A stretch of 64,000 nucleotides of DNA from CAWKGV01 sp963849305 (GTDB lineage: Bacteria; Pseudomonadota; Alphaproteobacteria; Acetobacterales; Acetobacteraceae): positions 434,001 to 498,000 of the forward strand of contig CAWKGV010000003.1 of NCBI GenBank assembly GCA_963849305.1. The letters run 5' to 3'. Numbering within the stretch: position 1 is the stretch's first letter; each line of letters begins with the position of its first letter. Shown here in pieces: positions 35,724-46,062 of the stretch. The notes under the pieces are model-generated. The model saw nothing but the letters and a program-made list of their open reading frames with translations. It had not been told where the DNA came from and searched no databases. Both the position numbers and the translations under genes were made by a program.

Positions 35724-37010
35724 ATGACAGCCGTTCATGTGTCTAATCTTAACGTCACCACAGCCGCTCCTGAGCGCGAGTGGGATACAAGCTATGAGTG
35801 GAAAGCGGTCGTCCTGCTATCGCTAGGATTTGGGCTTGTCGGTCTGGATCGCTTCATGATCCTGCCGATGTTCCCGGTCATCATGAAGGAGCTGAACCTC
35901 ACTTACCAGGAACTCGGAGAGATCACCGGAATCCTAGCCATCTTCTGGGGTATTTCCGGGTTTTTCATGGGCCGCCTTTCCGACCGAATCGGGCGGCGTA
36001 AGGTCGTGGTCTCGGCTATGATTGCCTTCTCGGTGCTGGTGGGCATCAGTGGTCTGGCTGCGGGATTGGGTATGCTTCTGTTGGTGCGGGCGATCATGGG
36101 CATTGCCGACGGGGCCTATACGCCGCCGAGCATCGTCGCCACGCTGGAGGCGTCTAAGCCAATCCGGCACGGCCGTAACCTCGGGATACAGCAGATGATG
36201 TTGCCCCTGTTCGGCCTTGGTCTGGCGCCGATCTTCGTCACGCAGTTGTTGCAGTTCGTGGACTGGCGTTGGATCTTCGTGCTGGTCACGCCGCCTGGCC
36301 TGATCGTGGCGTTCCTCCTGTTTCGGGTTCTGCGTGTGCCCTCCGAGGAGGAGGAAGCCGTGCATACGGCGACTCATGACATCTCGGAACACAAATGGAC
36401 GGACATATTCCAATACAGGAACATACCCCTGAACATGGGAGGGATGCTCTGCTGGCTCACGTGCCTGGTGGTCACCAGCGCCCTTCTGCCCAGTTATCTG
36501 GCTGATTACCTGCATCTCACTCTGAACCAGATGGGCTTTGTTCTCTCGGCGATCGGCTTTGGAGCAACCGCGGGCACGCTGATCATGCCGTCTGTTTCCG
36601 ACCGCATGGGCCGCAAGCCGGTGATGATCCTCTCGACCTTAGGCGGATTCGTTTCTCTTTGGCTATTGCTCCGGATCGGCGCGCAGCCCGGCGCTTTATT
36701 CGCACTCCTGTTTGCCACTCACTTCTTCAATTTCGGCATGATCACGCTGACCGTGGGCCCTCTCAGTGCGGAGTCCGTCCCGGCCAAGCTGATGGCAACA
36801 GCTTCGGGAGCCGTGATCTGTGTCGGTGAAATCTTCGGTGGAGGCATCGCACCCGTGATCGCCGGCTATGTGGCCGCCCATTTCGGAATACAGTACATCT
36901 TGTACCTTGCGATCGGCGCCATGGTCGTTGGCTTCGTGATCTCGCTTTGCTTGCGAGAAACCGCGCCGAGCCGACTGAGAGCGAAAGTCGAACCTGCTCC
37001 CGCGGTTTGA
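35724..37010 (+). CDS. MFS transporter, probable aromatic acid:H+ symporter
   Basis: A 428-residue, 12-helix major facilitator. The signature loop after helix 2 is GRLSDRIGRRKVV and its repeat in the second half is MPSVSDRMGRKPVM. A charged central loop (SEEEEAVHTATHDISEHKW) separates the halves. The DRFMILPMFP motif in helix 1 fits aromatic-acid/sugar-acid uptake families. GGAGG lies 5 bases before the ATG at 35724; a second ATG at 35721 is too close. Probably imports the substrate of the cluster. Base composition looks lower in GC than the window average. Confidence 0.9.
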   Translation: MTAVHVSNLNVTTAAPEREWDTSYEWKAVVLLSLGFGLVGLDRFMILPMFPVIMKELNLTYQELGEITGILAIFWGISGFFMGRLSDRIGRRKVVVSAMIAFSVLVGISGLAAGLGMLLLVRAIMGIADGAYTPPSIVATLEASKPIRHGRNLGIQQMMLPLFGLGLAPIFVTQLLQFVDWRWIFVLVTPPGLIVAFLLFRVLRVPSEEEEAVHTATHDISEHKWTDIFQYRNIPLNMGGMLCWLTCLVVTSALLPSYLADYLHLTLNQMGFVLSAIGFGATAGTLIMPSVSDRMGRKPVMILSTLGGFVSLWLLLRIGAQPGALFALLFATHFFNFGMITLTVGPLSAESVPAKLMATASGAVICVGEIFGGGIAPVIAGYVAAHFGIQYILYLAIGAMVVGFVISLCLRETAPSRLRAKVEPAPAV

Positions 37011-37057
37011 ACAGCGAGATCGTCGTCATCGCGAGATGCGCTCAGAGGAGACGGTAG

Positions 37058-40000
37058 ATGTTTCAAAGAACACTGCGCAACGGCCAAAGGACCCTCCTCA
37101 AAGGACTGCTCCTGGCGATCGTCCAGGTGTTGCGAACGATGGCGCGGCGGCACGCCGCCTTCAAGGCGGTGATGAGACGGCAGAATTGTGTGGTTCAGCT
37201 GCGCCTCAAGGATGGCAGCATCGCGCGATGGTACCGGTTCCATAACGGCACCGTCCGCTCCGGCGCCGGCCTGCACGCCACGCCTGATGTCACCGTTATG
37301 TTCAGCGATGTGAGCACCGCGATCGCGCTGCTCAAGCCGCCGCAGGACCGCGGCGAGGTGGTCCATATCGCCAAGAATTTCCGTGTCCTGTACTTGGGCC
37401 CCGAGGGGGTGGTCCTGTGGTTCATGCAGATGATGAACATGATCCAGTCGGTCGGGCTGGAATACGGGACGAAGATGCCCGACGGCACGGTCCGCTTCAT
37501 GACCAACGGCAACGGCGGCCCCACTTTTGTCTATGTCAAGGACGATCGGATCATCCGCACGACGCCGATCGACCTCGACGACAGCGACGCTCCGAGCTGG
37601 AGCATCACCGCGCGCGGCAAGACATTCACCCCGCAGCGTCGGGTGATGGTCAATCCGCACGCGCTGTGCCTGAAATCGACCGTCTATTCCGAAAAGCGCA
37701 TCCTCTACCCGATGAAGCGCGTCGATTTCGACCCGAACGGGCAGCGTAACCCACAGAACCGGGGCATCTCAGGCTATGAGCGCATCAGCTGGGACCAAGC
37801 CCTGGACATTCTGGCTAACGAAATTAAGCGACAGAAGCGTGAACACGGGCCGGGCGCGATCGGCATCTTCTTCGGCTCTCACCACCAATGGGGCAATGTC
37901 GGCTACTATCTGAGCGCGTTGCTGCGCTTCGGGAACCTGATCGGCTTTACCCGCATCCACGCCAACCCGGACAGTTGGGAGGGGTGGTACTGGGGCGCGC
38001 AGCACCATTACGGGTCGAGCCTCCGTGTCGGCACCCCATCCTTCTGCAGCACCGTGGAGGATTGTCTGAAGGAGGCCGAGATGATCGTCTTCTGGTCGAG
38101 CGACCCCGAGACGACCAACGGCTACGCCAGCGGCCTGGAGGGAACTCAGCGCCGGTTCTGGGCGCGAGAGCTGGGCATCGAGTTCGTGCACATCGACCCC
38201 CACCTGAACCCGACGGCGCAGTTGTTCGGCGGACGATGGATTCCGATACGGCCCGGAACGGATTCGGCGCTGGCCATCGCCATCATGCATGTCTGGATCA
38301 CAGAGGGCCTGTACGACAAGGAGTATGTCGCCAATCGCACCACCGACTTCGATACTTGGCGAGACTACGTCCTCGGCATCGAGGACGGCGTGCCCAAGAC
38401 GCCGGAGTGGCAGGAGCCGGAAACCGGCGTTCCGGCGCGCGTGGCGCGCGCGCTGGCGCGAAGCTGGGGGCGGAAGAAGACGTATCTAGCCGCGGGAGGC
38501 CTCGGCGCCGGCTTCGGCGGCGCGGGTCGCAACGCCGGCGGCTCGCAATGGGCGCGCAGCATGATCCTGCTGATGGCCATGCAGGGGCTTGGCAAACCTG
38601 GAGTGAACTTCGGCAATCTGCAGGTTGGCACCCCGCTCGACCACCATTTCTATTTCCCCGGCTATGCCGAGGGCGGCATTTCCGGCGAGCTGATCTGGAC
38701 CGCTGCGGCGGTGAACAATTACGTGCGCATGCCACACGTCCTGACCATGAATCCGGTCAGGCAGATGATCCCCCGCCTCGCCCTGCCGGATGCCATCACC
38801 CAGGGACACGCGAAGGGGTATTTATGGGAGGGGGTGTCGCTAGAGGCGCAGTTCGCGCCGTACGAATATCCGATGCCCGGGTATTCCCGGCTGCACATGC
38901 TGTACCGCTACGGCGGCTCGGCCATGGGGACCATCGCCAACTCCGATCGCTGGATCGACGCGTATCGCCACGACTCGCTGGAGTGTGTGGTCAACCAATC
39001 AATCTACATGGAAGGCGACGTTGTCTTCGCGGACGTGATCCTTCCCGCCTGCACGTCATTCGAGCGCTGGGACATCTCCGACTTCGGCAACTCGGGCGGC
39101 TACATCCATCACAATACCGACCAGCTCAATCACCGGATCGTCACCATGCAGCACAAGTGCATCGAGCCGTTGGGGGAGTCGAAGTCCGACTATCAGATCT
39201 TCACCGATATCCTTGAGCGGCTCGGGCTTGCGGTGATGTTCACCGAGGGATGCAGCGAGCTTGACTGGTGCAAGCGGGTTTTCGAGTCCTCGGACGTTTC
39301 GCGAATGATCTCATGGCGGGAGTTCGTGAAGAAGGGGTACTACGTCGTGCCGCCGGCATCGGTCGCGACGCGCGATCCGGTCGCTTACCGCTGGTATGCC
39401 GAGGGTCGGCCGAAGGACCTTCCGGAGCCCATCCCGCTGCCGTCGCAATACACCGAGGGATTCTTGAAGGGATTGGAAACTCAGTCGGGCAAGATCGAAT
39501 TCCTGCCGTCCTCGCTTCGCCGCGGCGATCCGGACAATCCGGAGCGCCCGATCCTCAACCGCTACCTGACTTCATGGGAAGGGCCCCAGACCCGCGAGCT
39601 TAAGGCGAAGTATCCGCTGCAGATGATTTCGACCCACCCGCGCTACACCCACCACACCTTCAGCGACGGCAAGGACTCGACGATCAACGACATCGAGGAT
39701 CACCGCGTCCTGGTCGATGGCTACTATTACTGGGTGATGCGGATGAATCCCGAGGATGCACGAAGCCGCGGCGTCCGGCACCACGACGTAATCCGAGTGT
39801 TCAACGACCGCGGCAGCGTGTTGTGCGCGGCGGATGTCGCGCCGCTCGTGCCCCCGGGGGTCGTGAAGGCTTTCGAATCATGTGCTGTGTTCGACATGTT
39901 CGAGGATCCCCGTTTTGGCCGGGTGGATAGGGGCGGGAACCTGAACCTGCTGACGCCGCCGAGGAACCAGGTACGGCACACGTCCGGCATGGGGACCAAT

Positions 40001-40060
40001 TCCTGTCTCGTCGAGATCGAGCCATGGTCGGAGTCGGCCATGCTGAGGGCAGCCGAATGA
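37058..40060 (+). CDS. Pyrogallol-phloroglucinol transhydroxylase-like molybdoenzyme, large subunit, with N-terminal SCP2-like domain
   Basis: A 1000-residue fusion. Residues about 35-130 look like an SCP2 sterol-binding-like domain (VVQLRLKDGSIARWYRF, HATPDVTVMF, ALLKPPQDRGEVV, LYLGPEGVVLWFMQMM). Residues about 143-995 match the DMSO-reductase-family large subunit of pyrogallol hydroxytransferase along their whole length (SHHQWGNVGYY, AEMIVFWSSDPET, YFPGYAEGGISG, ILPACTSFERWDIS, FKKGYYVVPP-like VKKGYYVVPP). By position against the Pelobacter enzyme as I remember it, Mo ligand Ser175 is S306 here, and His144, Asp174, Tyr404 are H275, D305, Y536; Trp354 appears as F486. No N-terminal iron-sulfur cysteines, as in that enzyme. 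The small subunit follows 29 bases later. Confidence 0.9.
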   Translation: MFQRTLRNGQRTLLKGLLLAIVQVLRTMARRHAAFKAVMRRQNCVVQLRLKDGSIARWYRFHNGTVRSGAGLHATPDVTVMFSDVSTAIALLKPPQDRGEVVHIAKNFRVLYLGPEGVVLWFMQMMNMIQSVGLEYGTKMPDGTVRFMTNGNGGPTFVYVKDDRIIRTTPIDLDDSDAPSWSITARGKTFTPQRRVMVNPHALCLKSTVYSEKRILYPMKRVDFDPNGQRNPQNRGISGYERISWDQALDILANEIKRQKREHGPGAIGIFFGSHHQWGNVGYYLSALLRFGNLIGFTRIHANPDSWEGWYWGAQHHYGSSLRVGTPSFCSTVEDCLKEAEMIVFWSSDPETTNGYASGLEGTQRRFWARELGIEFVHIDPHLNPTAQLFGGRWIPIRPGTDSALAIAIMHVWITEGLYDKEYVANRTTDFDTWRDYVLGIEDGVPKTPEWQEPETGVPARVARALARSWGRKKTYLAAGGLGAGFGGAGRNAGGSQWARSMILLMAMQGLGKPGVNFGNLQVGTPLDHHFYFPGYAEGGISGELIWTAAAVNNYVRMPHVLTMNPVRQMIPRLALPDAITQGHAKGYLWEGVSLEAQFAPYEYPMPGYSRLHMLYRYGGSAMGTIANSDRWIDAYRHDSLECVVNQSIYMEGDVVFADVILPACTSFERWDISDFGNSGGYIHHNTDQLNHRIVTMQHKCIEPLGESKSDYQIFTDILERLGLAVMFTEGCSELDWCKRVFESSDVSRMISWREFVKKGYYVVPPASVATRDPVAYRWYAEGRPKDLPEPIPLPSQYTEGFLKGLETQSGKIEFLPSSLRRGDPDNPERPILNRYLTSWEGPQTRELKAKYPLQMISTHPRYTHHTFSDGKDSTINDIEDHRVLVDGYYYWVMRMNPEDARSRGVRHHDVIRVFNDRGSVLCAADVAPLVPPGVVKAFESCAVFDMFEDPRFGRVDRGGNLNLLTPPRNQVRHTSGMGTNSCLVEIEPWSESAMLRAAE

Positions 40061-40089
40061 ACCGCGATCAGTTGGGTAGGAGGGAGTCC

Positions 40090-40938
40090 ATGGAAAAATG
40101 GAACATGATCGTCGATGTCGCCCGCTGTGAGAACTGTCGGAATTGCCAACTGACGCTGAAGGACGAGTTCGTCGGCAACGCTTTTCCGGGGTATTCCGCG
40201 CCGCAGCCGCGGCACGGGCATGAGTGGATCCGCATCGAGCGGCACGTGCGCGGTGGGGGCACGATGGTGGACGTCGCCTATCAACCGACGATGTGCAACC
40301 ATTGTGACGACGCGCCCTGCATCAAGGCCGCCGGCGACAACTCTATTCGAAAGCGCCCCGATGGGATCGTTTTGATCGATCCCGTCAAAGCCCGCGGTCG
40401 GCGCGACCTCGTCGATGCTTGTCCATACGGCGCGATATGGTGGAACGAGGAGGAAAACGTCCCGCAGCATTGGTTCTTCGATGCCCATCTGCTGGACCAG
40501 GGGTGGGCCGAGCCGCGCTGTTCCCAGGCCTGTCCGACCGGAGTATTTAAGGCGATGAAGCTGGAAGATGCCGCCATGCAGAGCCTGGCACGGCAGCAGG
40601 ATCTGGAGACGCTCCGCCCCGAACTGGGCACCCGACCGCGCGTGTACTACAAGAACTTGTATCGGGTCACCGATTGTTTCATCGGAGGTAGCGTCGTCGC
40701 AATGGTCGGCGATGTGCTCGAATGCATAGAGGGTGCGTCGGTGCGGCTGACCCGAGGCGGCGAGCCGGTGGCTCAGGCAACGACCGATGCGTTCGGCGAT
40801 TTCAAGGCCGATCGCCTCAAGAAAGACAGCGGCGGCTACCGGATCGAGGTTGACCATCCGCTGCATGGTGCTGCGTCCATGGAAGTCACGTTGGGACAGA
40901 GCCAGTACGTCCCGGAGATCATGCTTACGCGCCGTTGA
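40090..40938 (+). CDS. Transhydroxylase-like small subunit, iron-sulfur protein with transthyretin-like C-terminus
   Basis: A 282-residue partner of the molybdenum subunit. N-terminal ferredoxin-like motifs are Cys13/16/19, Cys69/72/77/111 and Cys144/148. The C-terminal about 80 residues (MVGDVLECIEGASVRLTRGG, TDAFGDFKADRL) form a carboxypeptidase-regulatory/transthyretin-like beta domain, as in pyrogallol transhydroxylase. Only nine of the twelve expected cluster cysteines are present: position 23 is Leu, and residues 127-131 read HWFFD where a CxxC is expected. An AGGAGG 6 bases before the ATG at 40090 supports this start; an ATG at 40057 overlaps the large-subunit stop. Confidence 0.88.
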   Translation: MEKWNMIVDVARCENCRNCQLTLKDEFVGNAFPGYSAPQPRHGHEWIRIERHVRGGGTMVDVAYQPTMCNHCDDAPCIKAAGDNSIRKRPDGIVLIDPVKARGRRDLVDACPYGAIWWNEEENVPQHWFFDAHLLDQGWAEPRCSQACPTGVFKAMKLEDAAMQSLARQQDLETLRPELGTRPRVYYKNLYRVTDCFIGGSVVAMVGDVLECIEGASVRLTRGGEPVAQATTDAFGDFKADRLKKDSGGYRIEVDHPLHGAASMEVTLGQSQYVPEIMLTRR

Positions 40939-40972
40939 GCGCAGCGGGAACTTTGCGGCCGTGAACGGGCCG

Positions 40973-41935
40973 ATGCCCCAGCCGCGCATCGACGTGCATG
41001 CGCATTACCTGCCCGCCGGCTACCGGCGCGCGGCCAAGGCCGCCGGCCACGAGCACCCGGACGGGATGCCCGGCCTGCCGCGCTGGGATACGGGCGCGGC
41101 GCTCGCCATGATGGACGGGCTGAACATCCGCACCGCCATGCTTTCGGTCTCCTCGCCGGGCGTGCATTTCGGCGACGACGGCGCGGCCCGCAAGCTGGCG
41201 CGGGAGGTGAATGAGGAGGGCGCCAAGGCGGTTTCCGACCATCCGGGCCGCTTCGGTCTGTTCGCCTCCCTGCCGCTGCCCGACATCGACGGCGCCCTGG
41301 CCGAGGCGACCTACGCCTTCGACACGCTGGGCGCCGACGGGATCGTCGTCGAGACGAACCACCACGGCATGTATATGGGCGATTCGCGGCTCGATCCGCT
41401 GTTCGCCGAACTCAATCGCAGGCGCGCCGTCGTCTTCATGCATCCCACCTCGCCGGCGTGCCCGTGCTGCCAAGCGCTGTCGCTCGGCTATCCGCGACCG
41501 ATGATCGAGTTCATGTTCGAGACCACCCGTGCGGTGACAAACCTGCTGCTCACCGGCACGCTCGACCGCTTCCCCGACATCCGGCTGATCGTGCCGCACG
41601 CCGGGGCGGCGGTGCCGGTGCTGGCGGACCGCATCCTCGGCCTCTCGGCTGCCGTAAGCCTGCCCAACCCGGTCGAGCCCGACCGGTTCTTTGCGATCCT
41701 GCGCCGCCTGCATTATGACCTTGCGGGCTTCCCGCTGCCGCGCCTCGCGCCCGCGCTGCTGCAGATCGCCGATCTTGGCCACATCCTTTACGGCAGCGAC
41801 TGGCCATTCACGCCGCTGCCCACCGTGACCCGGCTCGCGGGCGAGATCGACGGGACGGAGCTGTTCGATGCCGCGACCAGGCGCTGCGTGTTGCAGGATA
41901 ATGCACTCGCTCTGTTCCCGCGCCTGCGCGGATAG
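40973..41935 (+). CDS. ACMSD-type amidohydrolase, probable aromatic acid decarboxylase
   Basis: A 320-residue TIM-barrel metalloenzyme of the aminocarboxymuconate-semialdehyde decarboxylase branch. The HxH zinc motif is IDVHAHYLP, followed by MLSVSSPGVHFGDD, the metal-ligand strand VVFMHPTSP, IVPHAGAAVP, and YGSDWPFTP with the catalytic Asp. This pattern is close to 6-methylsalicylate decarboxylases and gamma-resorcylate decarboxylases. As the last gene of the cluster (34 bases after the small subunit) it could decarboxylate a hydroxybenzoate, for example gallate to pyrogallol, ahead of the transhydroxylase. ATG at 40973; a GTG at 40961 is possible. Confidence 0.85.
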   Translation: MPQPRIDVHAHYLPAGYRRAAKAAGHEHPDGMPGLPRWDTGAALAMMDGLNIRTAMLSVSSPGVHFGDDGAARKLAREVNEEGAKAVSDHPGRFGLFASLPLPDIDGALAEATYAFDTLGADGIVVETNHHGMYMGDSRLDPLFAELNRRRAVVFMHPTSPACPCCQALSLGYPRPMIEFMFETTRAVTNLLLTGTLDRFPDIRLIVPHAGAAVPVLADRILGLSAAVSLPNPVEPDRFFAILRRLHYDLAGFPLPRLAPALLQIADLGHILYGSDWPFTPLPTVTRLAGEIDGTELFDAATRRCVLQDNALALFPRLRG

Positions 41936-41948
41936 ACACGGCATTGCG

Positions 41949-42710
41949 CTAGCCCATGTGCGCCAGCGCGCGCTGCATCGGTTCGGGCGAGATGTTGATG
42001 ATTCCGATGCCGCCGAACGGTTCGTCCATGTCGACGATCAGCAGGATCGCGGCGGTGAGGCAGACCGCGCAAGCGAACAGCGAGGCCACGGCTATCGCGT
42101 TGTGGGGTGCGAACAGGCCGAAGCTGGTGTACAGAACGGTGAGCCAGAACACCAAAGCGTAGAGGAACGGGCGCGGGATCTCGTGCTCATGCTCGACCGC
42201 CAACGCCCAGCGCGTCTCGACCAATTCGTTTGTGGTCTGCAAGGCGTTCGCCACCAGCATGTGCTGCGCAACGCTGGTCGGCCGCAATGCCAGCAACCGG
42301 TCCTGCGCGCCTTCAAGCAACCGCAGCGACTCCGGGCTGTCGAGCATCGTGCCGCGACCGCTGCCGGGCCATACGAGTTTCAGCTTCAGGGCGGTGTATT
42401 GCCGCACCATCTCCCGCGCGTCGCGCGCGTCTGGTCCATACCGCAGCAGCTCGCGGTCGAGGATGATGAGATCGGTGGCGAGATGTTCGATTTGCCGGTC
42501 CCGACTGGCGAGCGTGTTGCGGGCGGTGGTGATCATCAGGCTGATGACCAGGGCCGCCATGACCGAGATCGTGCCCATGGTGATCTGCACGATCTTCTGG
42601 GTGCCCTCGGTCATGTAGTGCTCGGGCAGCGCGCGCCCGACCAGCAGCCCGAGCAGGCCGCCGCCGAAGATCAACACCAGCGCGACCAGGCCGAATAATA
42701 GGTCGAACAT
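41949..42710 (-). CDS. DUF4239 family membrane protein
   Basis: A 253-residue membrane protein. Two hydrophobic segments lie at the N-terminus (LLFGLVALVLIFGGGLLGLLVG and ITMGTISVMAALVISLMI) and two at the C-terminus (LYALVFWLTVLYTSFGLFA, AIAVASLFACAVCLTAAILLIV), with a charged helical region between. This is the layout of DUF4239/bestrophin-like proteins, and the C-terminal DMDEPFGGIG motif is typical. Function unknown. It converges with the aromatic cluster (13-base gap) and is downstream of the malic enzyme. Confidence 0.8.
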   Translation of the reverse strand: MFDLLFGLVALVLIFGGGLLGLLVGRALPEHYMTEGTQKIVQITMGTISVMAALVISLMITTARNTLASRDRQIEHLATDLIILDRELLRYGPDARDAREMVRQYTALKLKLVWPGSGRGTMLDSPESLRLLEGAQDRLLALRPTSVAQHMLVANALQTTNELVETRWALAVEHEHEIPRPFLYALVFWLTVLYTSFGLFAPHNAIAVASLFACAVCLTAAILLIVDMDEPFGGIGIINISPEPMQRALAHMG

Positions 42711-42723
42711 GACCTACACCAAC

Positions 42724-45006
<2,283 letters not shown>

Positions 45007-45485
45007 TGTCGCCCCTCCCGGGTTGGCGCATGGGTGGAATGGCTGGTCGAACCGGTTATATCAGGTCGGCAGAACGAAATGGAGCCTCCCCCTTCAGCCG
45101 TACGAGGTGGGGTGGCGCTCGGTCGGGACGGCGCGGAAGCCGGTCCGCCGTTAGCTGATCCGGGAGCGCCACGGGCAGACGCGCCGAGGTTTGGCTCCGC
45201 GCACAGAACTAGGTTCAGCCGAAGTCACCTTGCGACCTTGCCGGCGTATCGCCTTGGGGGAGGCATATGTTGCGGTGTTCACGTCCCCCAGGCTTTCGTT
45301 TCCGAGCAGACCGGCAGTGGCGAAGAGAGGCATCGCGGGTTTTCCGGATCACTGAGGATGTTTCAATCCCCACTGATCGGGGCGGAGACTTACGCCCGGA
45401 GGCCAAATTCACTTGACATCAAGCGTCCAGGAGGGGCCCGCTTACAGCCTGGGTGAAACTGTCAATGACCGGGAGGAATGGTAAA
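45007..45485. other. Intergenic region between maeB and a GYD-domain gene
   Basis: About 480 bases with no convincing protein-like frame on either strand. It holds the divergent starts of maeB and the GYD gene. A GGGGGA/TCCCCC pair (45258-45292) can fold, and TTGACA occurs at 45413-45418, but no -10 follows at normal spacing. Possibly decayed sequence. Confidence 0.4.
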
Positions 45486-45806
45486 ATGCCAAAGTATCTT
45501 ATTAGCGGCACCTACACTGCTGAGGGTCTGCGCGGCCTACAAAAGGAAAAAGCTTCGGGTCGACGTCAAGCCGTCACGACCTTGATGGAGTCGATGGGAG
45601 GGCGTCTGGAGGCGATGTACTACGCGCTCGGCCAGGATGATGTTTTCGTCGTGATAGACGCGCCCAGTCAGGCAGACGCCGCGGCATATGGCGTTGCCGT
45701 TTCGGCGAGCGGGTTGGTTCGAACCCGCACGACACCTTTGCTGACCGTCGAGGAAGCCGACCAGGTCCTGTCCAAGAGCGTCAACTATCGGGCTCCGGGC
45801 CACTAA
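45486..45806 (+). CDS. GYD domain-containing protein
   Basis: A 106-residue alpha/beta protein of the GYD family: MPKYLISGTYTAEGLRGLQK at the N-terminus, a central MGGRLEAMYYALGQDDVFVV strand-helix where the family GxxD motif reads GQDD, and a C-terminal ALS/VRTRTTPLLTVEEADQVL. The fold is a ferredoxin-like dimeric barrel. The function is not established, although such genes often sit by stress or catabolic loci. The ATG at 45486 has GGAGG upstream. A truncated transporter gene follows. Confidence 0.85.
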   Translation: MPKYLISGTYTAEGLRGLQKEKASGRRQAVTTLMESMGGRLEAMYYALGQDDVFVVIDAPSQADAAAYGVAVSASGLVRTRTTPLLTVEEADQVLSKSVNYRAPGH

Positions 45807-45891
45807 CGGCGGTCCCCTAGTCCCGCTCGTTGCGCGATTTCGGCCGGCCTATCCGTTGGGTGGTGCCGGTGCGCTTGGGAGGGAAAACAAG

Positions 45892-46019
45892 ATGACCGCC
45901 ATCGACGCCACCGCCGGTCTGTCTGACGTCGAACATGACAAGCAGTTGCGCCGTGTCCTGATCGCCAGCACGGTGGGCACCCCGATCGAGTGGTATGACT
46001 TCCTGCTATACGGCACGGT
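45892..46019 (+). pseudogene. MFS metabolite:H+ symporter, 5' fragment
   Basis: A good ribosome-binding site (GGGAGGG) and ATG at 45892 begin a clear MHS-family transporter N-terminus: RRVLIASTVGTPIEWYDFLLYGT, the typical cytoplasmic lead-in and helix 1. After about 42 codons the homology stops at a hairpin at 46020, and the frame runs into the sarcosine oxidase region antisense to soxG. About 400 residues are missing, so this is the remnant of a deletion or rearrangement. Confidence 0.8.
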
Positions 46020-46046
46020 GGGGTCAGCTCGCAAAGGGCTGGCCCC
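46020..46046. terminator. Hairpin at the junction of the truncated MFS gene and soxG
   Basis: GGGGTCAGC (46020-46028) pairs with GCTGGCCCC (46038-46046) with one G-T pair and a 9-base loop. It lies 17 bases beyond the soxG stop, so it can terminate the sarcosine oxidase operon. It also marks exactly where the transporter homology ends. Confidence 0.45.
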
Positions 46047-46062
46047 AACCCCCGAGCCTTCA

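Noticed and set aside
37058..37450. The transhydroxylase N-terminal extension as a mis-called start
   Set aside because: The extension has a protein-like SCP2 pattern, a GAGGAG ribosome-binding site before the ATG at 37058, and G/C-rich third positions, so it is real coding sequence.
45007..45485. Short open frames in the maeB-GYD gap as small genes
   Set aside because: None has both a ribosome-binding site and a protein-like composition, so I left the region as intergenic.
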